Below the pieces are notes generated by a model. The model worked only from the letters and a program-made list of their open reading frames with translations, was not told the origin of the DNA and did not search any database. Below are positions 59,297-64,000 of a stretch of 64,000 bases of DNA, piece by piece. Position 1 is the stretch's first letter; each line of letters starts with the position of its first letter. The position numbers were made by a program, and so were the translations under genes. The stretch spans positions 2,852,001 to 2,916,000 of the forward strand of contig NC_019892.1 in NCBI RefSeq assembly GCF_000242455.2, written 5' to 3'. The DNA is from Singulisphaera acidiphila DSM 18658 (GTDB taxonomy: Bacteria; Planctomycetota; Planctomycetia; Isosphaerales; Isosphaeraceae).

Positions 59297-59639
59297 GTCG
59301 AGGCCGCGGGTCGAGAGGGGAAAGGCCGCCGGTGCCAACGCATGTTATTAATTATGGCGCAAGCGGATCGTTGCCGCCAGCAAGTGCTCCTGATTCGGTA
59401 AAGCGGACGAATCAAAGCCGACTCCGCACTGTGACAAGATTGGAACTTGCAACGCAGACCACGGCCCCTTCTTGCATTCCCTGGGACCGCTGGCGCCCCG
59501 CCCGCTCTTGATTTGAAATCAAAAGAACAAATTCAATCAAACAAGATAAATTGATTTAAAATTCGATCAAGCCCCCCCGCAATCCCAGGGATAGCTCTTC
59601 CGAATCATCGTACGTTGAAAACGCAACCTGCCCCCTCTC
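59297..59639. other. AT-rich intergenic region with a dyad
   Basis: About 340 bases upstream of the zinc-ribbon operon. At 59508-59522 there is a perfect dyad TTGATTT-G-AAATCAA. The section 59505-59575 is strongly AT-rich and contains another AATCAA/TTGATT pair. It may hold the operon promoter; no gene is seen. Confidence 0.5.
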
Positions 59640-59722
59640 CTAGAAATCGCGATCGGTAGTGACGGGCTTCGTGTTCCGAAGAACCGGCCACTCTGCAAAG
59701 GCAAGGAAAAAGAGTAAACCAA

Positions 59723-59731
59723 TGTTGGCGG
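59723..59731. repeat. Target-site duplication, left copy
   Basis: TGTTGGCGG, identical to 61251-61259 on the other side of the insertion sequence. Confidence 0.85.
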
Positions 59732-59825
59732 CGGTGAGCGTCTTGACAGTTGGTGGAATCTTTGTACACAAGAGGGAAACCGGCGGTACCTGAGGAAAAC
59801 CCGACCTCGGAAACGGAGTCCATCC

Positions 59826-61216
59826 ATGCCGACCGCACCCGTGCCTCCCGAGAAACAGGCTGAAATCGCGGGGCTCGAGCAAGCCATCCGCGAGGCCGTC
59901 GATGCCGAAATCAGCGAACTCGCGGCCAATCTTGCCATCACCGACGACGCCCACCTCTTCGGCGCCAACGAATTCAAGATCCGGGCCCTGGCTCACAAGA
60001 TCGCCGCCAAGGCGATCGAGCAGCACCTGACGCGAAAAAAAACGGATACGACGGAGCCAGCGTAACCTGTCCCCACTGTAGCCGGACGGCGGAGTTTCAT
60101 TCGCACCGCCTGCACACCTCCTTCACCCTTGTGGGAGCCGTCCGCTACCGCCGGGCTTACTACCTCTGTCGATGCTGTGGCAAGGGGCTGTTCCCCTTCG
60201 ATCGCGAAGCGGGGCTGACGACCCGCGACTTGACGCCGGCTTTGGAACGCGTCGCGAGCTTGGCCGGGGCAGTTGCCGACAGCTTCGAGAAGGGGGCGGA
60301 ACTGCTCGAAGAGATGGGGGGTGTCCGGGTCTCGGAATCGACTGTCGAACGGACCACCGAAGAGGCCGGTCAACGTCTGGCTGAGGCGGTCCAGGCCGGC
60401 TCGCACTTGGGTCCCCCGGCCGACTGGCCCTGGCACAAGGATTACGAAGGCCAACGTTGTGCGTACGTCGAACTCGACGCCACTGGGGTGCGGCGTCAAG
60501 GGGAGGGAGGGGGACCCGCCGAAGGCCGCATGGCCTACGTGGGGATGGTCTGTAACCCCACCCCGGAGTGGCCTTGGCCCGACGAGAAACCGCAGCCGAT
60601 GCAGGCGCGTTACCTCGCGGGCCTGTATCCCTTGGAGGAGTTCGGTCCCTTGCTCCGCACGCCCGCCGGAGACGTCGGTATGGACCGGGCCGATCGCTGG
60701 ATCGGCCTCTCCGACGGCGGCGCGGGCCTGGAGGATCGACTCCGTGAAAACTTTCCGCGTGTGGAAGTGATCATTCTTGACTTTTTTCACCCTGCGGAGA
60801 AGCTCACCGGCTTGGCGCGTCTGCTGCACCCTCAGGACGAGGACCAAGCCGAAGACCAAGCCCGGCGATGGCGACAGTTGCTCAAAGAGGAAGGGGGCGC
60901 GGTGTTGGGATCTGTCCTGCGGGAATGGGACTGGCCGCGCCGGCCTGGCCTGGGCGAAGCCGCGACCGAGTTAATCGGTTACCTTGAACGCCAGGCGCAC
61001 CGGATGGACTATCCCGAATACCTGGCGCGTGGCTGGTGTATCGGGAGCGGGGCGATCGAGAGCGCGTGCAAGACGGTGGTGGGGCAGCGTCTGAAACTGG
61101 CCGGAATGCGTTGGGGCGAAGACGGCGCTCACGCCCTCTGCCACCTCCGCGCCCTCTACCGCAGCGAAAAAGGCCAGTGGGACGCCTTCTGGAATCGCGA
61201 CTATTCCAGCAACTGA
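59826..61216 (+). CDS. ISKra4-family transposase made by -1 frameshift
   Basis: The first frame (59826-60065, 79 residues) begins MPTAPVPPEKQAEIAGLEQA. At the A8 tract near its end a slip of -1 moves reading into a frame that continues NGYDGASVTCPHCSRTAEFH, through a second C-x2-C (YYLCRCCGKGLFPFD) forming a zinc ribbon, to the stop at 61216. The DDE-type core shows YVELDATGVRR, VIILDFFHPAEKL and WCIGSGAIESACKTVVGQRL, supplying the Asp, Asp and Glu. The RLKLAGMRWGEDGAHALCHL ending is typical of ISKra4 transposases. The fused protein would be about 463 residues. Without the slip only the short first product is made. Confidence 0.85.
60035..60042 (+). promoter_or_regulatory. A8 slippery site for -1 ribosomal frameshift
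   Basis: Eight consecutive As; the zero-frame codons are CGA AAA AAA ACG, giving the heptamer A-AAA-AAA. A -1 slip continues AAC GGA TAC and joins the two transposase frames. Confidence 0.75.
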
Positions 61217-61250
61217 ACGTCCGTCCTACCAACTAATGTGATGCTCACCG

Positions 61251-61259
61251 TGTTGGCGG
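61251..61259. repeat. Target-site duplication, right copy
   Basis: TGTTGGCGG, identical to 59723-59731. Confidence 0.85.
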
Positions 61260-61436
61260 CGGGAATGATGGCGAGAAGACTGAGTGCCCCCGGAAATCCG
61301 GCTTTCCGACAGATTCGCCAGATGGGCCAGAGGTAGAGCAGGCCCGAAAACGCAACGACCATGAGCTCAATAGGTCCAATTCGCATCGCCGATCTCCGAT
61401 ATAAAGTGTGAGGCGGGGACGGTCGGATGTTGATCC

Positions 61437-63149
61437 TCAGAGCGATGACTCTTCACCTTGGAGCGCACTCTGAAGGACAATCAAGGGCTCACGAAGGTCG
61501 GCGAGATCGGCCTTAAGGTCGGTACGGTACGCTTCGATCCAGAGATCCACAGTGCGCCAGATGACTCGCGAGACCGACTGAGGTCCGAGCGACGGACCGA
61601 ACCAGCGGGTGCCACCTGGTAAGAGAACCGAGACCAAACCCTGGAGCGCGAGGAAGAAAAGAACCATCATGGCGAGCAAATGCCAGAGGAGCGTGAGTCC
61701 GGCATAGGTACCCGAGAAAAGGTCTCGGGTCATGACAAAGAGTCCGATCACGACGAACGCCGACGGTACGAGACCGCCCAGGCTACTTGCAAGCCAGATG
61801 ATCGATCGGCCTTGTTCGGAGAGTTGGACTGCGGCCAGCTCAAAGCCGGCTTCAATCTCTTGGGAAATTTCCCCGATCAGCCCGGTGCCGTCGACGTTCG
61901 CAGTCAGTTCACGCCAGCGTTCGATGGGAAGGTTGTTCGTATAGAGAAGGTTTTGAATGTCCCGTGCTTGCGAACGAAGGACGTTTTCCACTGCGCCTCG
62001 AGCGGCCCGGTCAAGGGTGGACTCGATCAGGCTGGGGCGGTCGGCCTGGCGGCGGCCGATGGAACGACGGACCAGGTTCGTCAAACCAAAACTGACGAAG
62101 TCGCAGAGCGCTAACCAGAATCGGAACGGTCCCCAAAACCGCTCGTGCCGATGGATGACCAACAAGGGGACAAGCTCCGCCTCGACGGCCGCCAACGGTT
62201 CGGCAATTGTGCCGGCGAGCCGGGTCCCGGCCTCACCGGCGCGAGCTGTCGCCAACCGCGCAACCTCCTCCAGTTTCGTGAAAAAGGCGGGGGGAGCAAT
62301 CCGGTCGACTTCCGCTTGAAGGTGAGTGATCACGGCCTCGCGTTGGCGGCGCAAGAGCCGAGCGATCTCACTGCTGTGGAGTTCGCGTTCGATATAAGCG
62401 CGCAGTGCGACCATGTCATCGACGTCGGCCGCGAGGTTGGGGAGAAGGCCCGAGGAATCGGGCACGTGGGCCCGGGCGCACAGGTGAAAAATCCGGATAT
62501 CCTCATGTCCCAGCGCAGCGAAATGGGCTCGGAGGTCCGCGGTGATCTGATCGAGCTCTTCGGCTGATCCGACCCGATCGACCTTGTTGAGGATCGCCGC
62601 AGCGGCGCTGAACTCGGTCTCGGTGCGCAGGATCGACCAGGTCCGCTCCTCCAGGTAGCGTTCCGGGCTGAACACGTAGAGGACCAGGCCGGACCGTTTG
62701 AGGAGCGCCTTGGTCGTAGCGCGATGCTGGACCATGAAGCTATCGAGGTCGGGGGTATCGACGAGCATCTTGTGACGGAGCTCGGGACGGTCGTGGGCGA
62801 CGAACGTCGCTTTGCTGGCCAGTTCCTCGGTCAGAGAACCGAGCGAGTCTTCCTGATGATGATAGGCCTGCAAGTGCCGGGTCGTGGGGCGAATCTCGCT
62901 CGACTCGGCGATTACGGTGCCGGCGAATGCGTTGATCAGCGTGCTTTTGCCGGCTCCCGTCCCCCCCGCGAGTGCCACGGTCAGAACGGGCTCGGAAGGC
63001 CCAAGCCATTGGGCACGCGCCCGCTCGATCAACGATTCGACGAGCGCCTTCTCGGAAGGGCGGATTGCAACCGCTCGAGGCGTCTGGATCCGCTCGGAGA
63101 GCCGCTCGAGTGCAAGCGTGATCGACCGTTTCGTGAGTTCCTCATTCAC
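61437..63149 (-). CDS. Dynamin-like GTPase, membrane associated
   Basis: The 570-residue protein has a complete GTPase: P-loop AGGTGAGKST (residues 61-70), switch I region EIRPTTRHLQ, G3 VDTPDLDS (131-134) and G4 LNKVD (188-191). A long helical region follows (LLRRQREAVITHLQAEVDRI, EVARLATARAGEAGTRLAG). Near 450-520 there are hydrophobic segments (IIWLASSLGGLVPSAFVVIG, LLWHLLAMMVLFFLALQGLV), as in bacterial dynamin-like proteins that remodel membranes. The start is GTG at 63147-63149, overlapping the upstream stop (GTGA). It is the second of a tandem pair. Confidence 0.82.
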   Translation of the reverse strand: MNEELTKRSITLALERLSERIQTPRAVAIRPSEKALVESLIERARAQWLGPSEPVLTVALAGGTGAGKSTLINAFAGTVIAESSEIRPTTRHLQAYHHQEDSLGSLTEELASKATFVAHDRPELRHKMLVDTPDLDSFMVQHRATTKALLKRSGLVLYVFSPERYLEERTWSILRTETEFSAAAAILNKVDRVGSAEELDQITADLRAHFAALGHEDIRIFHLCARAHVPDSSGLLPNLAADVDDMVALRAYIERELHSSEIARLLRRQREAVITHLQAEVDRIAPPAFFTKLEEVARLATARAGEAGTRLAGTIAEPLAAVEAELVPLLVIHRHERFWGPFRFWLALCDFVSFGLTNLVRRSIGRRQADRPSLIESTLDRAARGAVENVLRSQARDIQNLLYTNNLPIERWRELTANVDGTGLIGEISQEIEAGFELAAVQLSEQGRSIIWLASSLGGLVPSAFVVIGLFVMTRDLFSGTYAGLTLLWHLLAMMVLFFLALQGLVSVLLPGGTRWFGPSLGPQSVSRVIWRTVDLWIEAYRTDLKADLADLREPLIVLQSALQGEESSL

Positions 63150-64000
63150 GGCCGGCTCCCTCCTGCAATCCGAGTCGCCTCGGCCTTGATCGATGCGAAG
63201 TCGGCACGTGCCGCATCGAGGTCGCCCGCGCTGACGGCCCCGGGGAAGAGGTTGCGCACCGGTTGCTCAAGGTGAACCTCGACGAGTTGACGCATGGCCT
63301 GCAATTGGACGGCTTTCAGCTCCGAACGAAGCGTCTCCAGATAGCGCCCCAACCCCCACTCGAGGAGGTTCTGCCAGACTCCGGCAACGACCGGGCCCAG
63401 GACAGCGTCGGACCAATCGAGGCCCGCGGTCTTGATCACCAGCGCAACGGAGGTTGCGCTCGCCATGAGGTTCGCCCCACGCATCGTGGCCAGTTTCTTG
63501 GGGTTCTCGCTGAGCGTCTCATAGAGATCTTCCGCGCGTCGCCTGACCAGGCGTTCCATGCGTTCCCGGTAGGCCTCGAACGCACGATCAAATGGGCCCA
63601 TCAATTCGGTCCGAAAACGATCACTCTCCAGTTCCATCACGATCGCGGTCCATTCGTCGCTACTTTCCGAACGAGCGAGCACTTGTGCTTCAGCCTTGAT
63701 CGCGGCAAGCCAGTGCGGGATCACGTCCTGGAGAATCTCCTGCTCGGGCGCAGGCTTCGGTACGTCCGTCCGATGGCCGAGCAAACTTCGAATCCCTCGA
63801 CCCGCGAGGCGCAGAGGAATGCGAACCACCCGACCGGTCAGATCCAGAATCGGGCCAATCAGAGGAACCTGGAGGAGTTCCATGAGATGGAGCAACGTCC
63901 GGTTCAGCTCGCCATAGCGAATCCCCTCAAGATAGTCGCGCTGGTAGGGTTCAAGAATCGATTCGCGGGTCAGCTGAGCGACAGTGGCTTGCCAACGGGC
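63146..64000 (-). CDS. C-terminal part of a probable second dynamin-like GTPase (cut by window edge)
   Basis: The frame stays open from the right edge (ARWQATVAQLTRESILEPYQ at the start of what is visible) to the stop at 63146, 284 residues. It contains a hydrophobic/amphipathic stretch ELLQVPLIGPILDLTGRVVR, long helices (AFEAYRERMERLVRRRAEDL, YETLSENPKKLATMRGANLM) and a weak membrane segment (SATSVALVIKTAGLDWSDAV). The GTP-binding motifs would lie beyond the window. The GTGA overlap with the next gene and the helical style support a paired dynamin-like protein, but this is inferred from context. Confidence 0.6.
   Translation of the reverse strand, partial: ARWQATVAQLTRESILEPYQRDYLEGIRYGELNRTLLHLMELLQVPLIGPILDLTGRVVRIPLRLAGRGIRSLLGHRTDVPKPAPEQEILQDVIPHWLAAIKAEAQVLARSESSDEWTAIVMELESDRFRTELMGPFDRAFEAYRERMERLVRRRAEDLYETLSENPKKLATMRGANLMASATSVALVIKTAGLDWSDAVLGPVVAGVWQNLLEWGLGRYLETLRSELKAVQLQAMRQLVEVHLEQPVRNLFPGAVSAGDLDAARADFASIKAEATRIAGGSRP

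Larger units (their letters stand above)
59732..61250 (+). mobile_element. ISKra4-family insertion sequence, 1,519 bp, apparently intact
   Basis: The ends are fixed by imperfect 25-bp inverted repeats (59732-59756 and 61226-61250, 18 of 25 positions matching, both beginning CGGTGAGC and sharing AGTTGGT) and a 9-bp direct repeat outside them. It contains one transposase read through a -1 frameshift. It sits inside a small membrane-protein gene on the opposite strand. Perfect target copies and intact frames indicate a recent insertion. Confidence 0.88.
59640..61386 (-). pseudogene. Small membrane-protein gene interrupted by the insertion sequence
   Basis: The N-terminal half (ATG at 61384-61386, to 61251) reads MRIGPIELMVVAFSGLLYLW, then PIWRICRKAGFPGALSLLAI and IPAAN. 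The C-terminal half (59731 to the stop at 59640) reads IGLLFFLAFAEWPVLRNTKP and VTTDRDF. Removing the insertion sequence and one 9-bp target copy joins them in one frame of 72 residues with no stop or shift. The rebuilt protein has two hydrophobic segments and resembles small DUF5684-like membrane proteins (KAGFPGALSLLAIIP, AFAEWP). It is now broken; a truncated 61-residue product ending in insertion-sequence codons could still be made. Confidence 0.85.

Overview
The window is a dense stretch of bacterial chromosome, about 60 percent GC by eye. It most likely comes from a planctomycete, probably of the Isosphaeraceae/Gemmatales side; this is inferred from gene content and no rRNA is present. 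The pointers are a Pirellula/Verrucomicrobium-type C-terminal haem domain, a double DUF1080 protein, an HTTM membrane protein with its partner, an MfnB homologue (archaeal-type C1 cofactor chemistry), two proteins with an LE-x-R-x-L element at the N-terminus, and many large secreted proteins of unknown role.

Layout. 0-7 kb: a HAD hydrolase cut by the window edge, a small Pro-rich repeat protein, a cytochrome-type protein, a secreted HEYTH metallopeptidase, a zinc-binding methyltransferase, a cysteine-synthase-like enzyme and YjbQ. 7.8-13 kb: an ALDH7-type dehydrogenase, an exonuclease-WYL fusion coupled to MfnB, a CAP protein, a lipoprotein and a BON protein. 13.9-15.3 kb is almost gene-free. 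15.3-22.5 kb: the HTTM pair, a TPR-TlpA lipoprotein, dxr-rseP and a DUF433-like fusion. 23.3-27 kb: a 1.2-kaa secreted beta-helix protein with three copies of an unfamiliar W-x-GQDG module. 27-37.5 kb: a UbiB kinase, a BlaI/BlaR1 pair with a clear operator, a C45 hydrolase, guaA, a phosphoesterase-proC pair, and rpmF-rpmB. 38-47.5 kb: DUF1080, LssY-C, acsA, the hemH-hemY-bluB operon and an M48 peptidase. 47.6-54 kb: LarC, a three-gene chain ending in an HpnB/CrtQ-like glycosyltransferase, an aldehyde dehydrogenase next to it, and two unknown proteins. 54-64 kb: nth, htpG, a zinc-ribbon pair, an intact ISKra4-type insertion sequence splitting a small membrane-protein gene, and two dynamin-like GTPase genes, the second running off the window.

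How the genes work together. The clear units are hemH-hemY-bluB (haem end steps plus the cobalamin lower ligand), dxr-rseP (isoprenoid synthesis overlapping a site-2 protease, a common bacterial pairing), BlaI-BlaR1 (sensor protease and repressor on a self-regulated promoter), exonuclease-WYL/mfnB, and the dynamin-like pair. Many operon joints are 4-bp ATGA or GTGA overlaps. Convergent genes are often separated by strong hairpins.

The best-supported observations are the insertion sequence (exact 9-bp target duplication, 25-bp imperfect inverted repeats, an A8 frameshift site, and an interrupted gene that can be rebuilt in frame), the double BlaI operator over the promoter, and the 13-nt full-length Shine-Dalgarno sequence before the TTG start of blaR1. 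No CRISPR array, tRNA, rRNA or prophage was seen. No obvious new defence system was found; the exonuclease-WYL fusion and the W-x-GQDG modules are the nearest things to undescribed biology.
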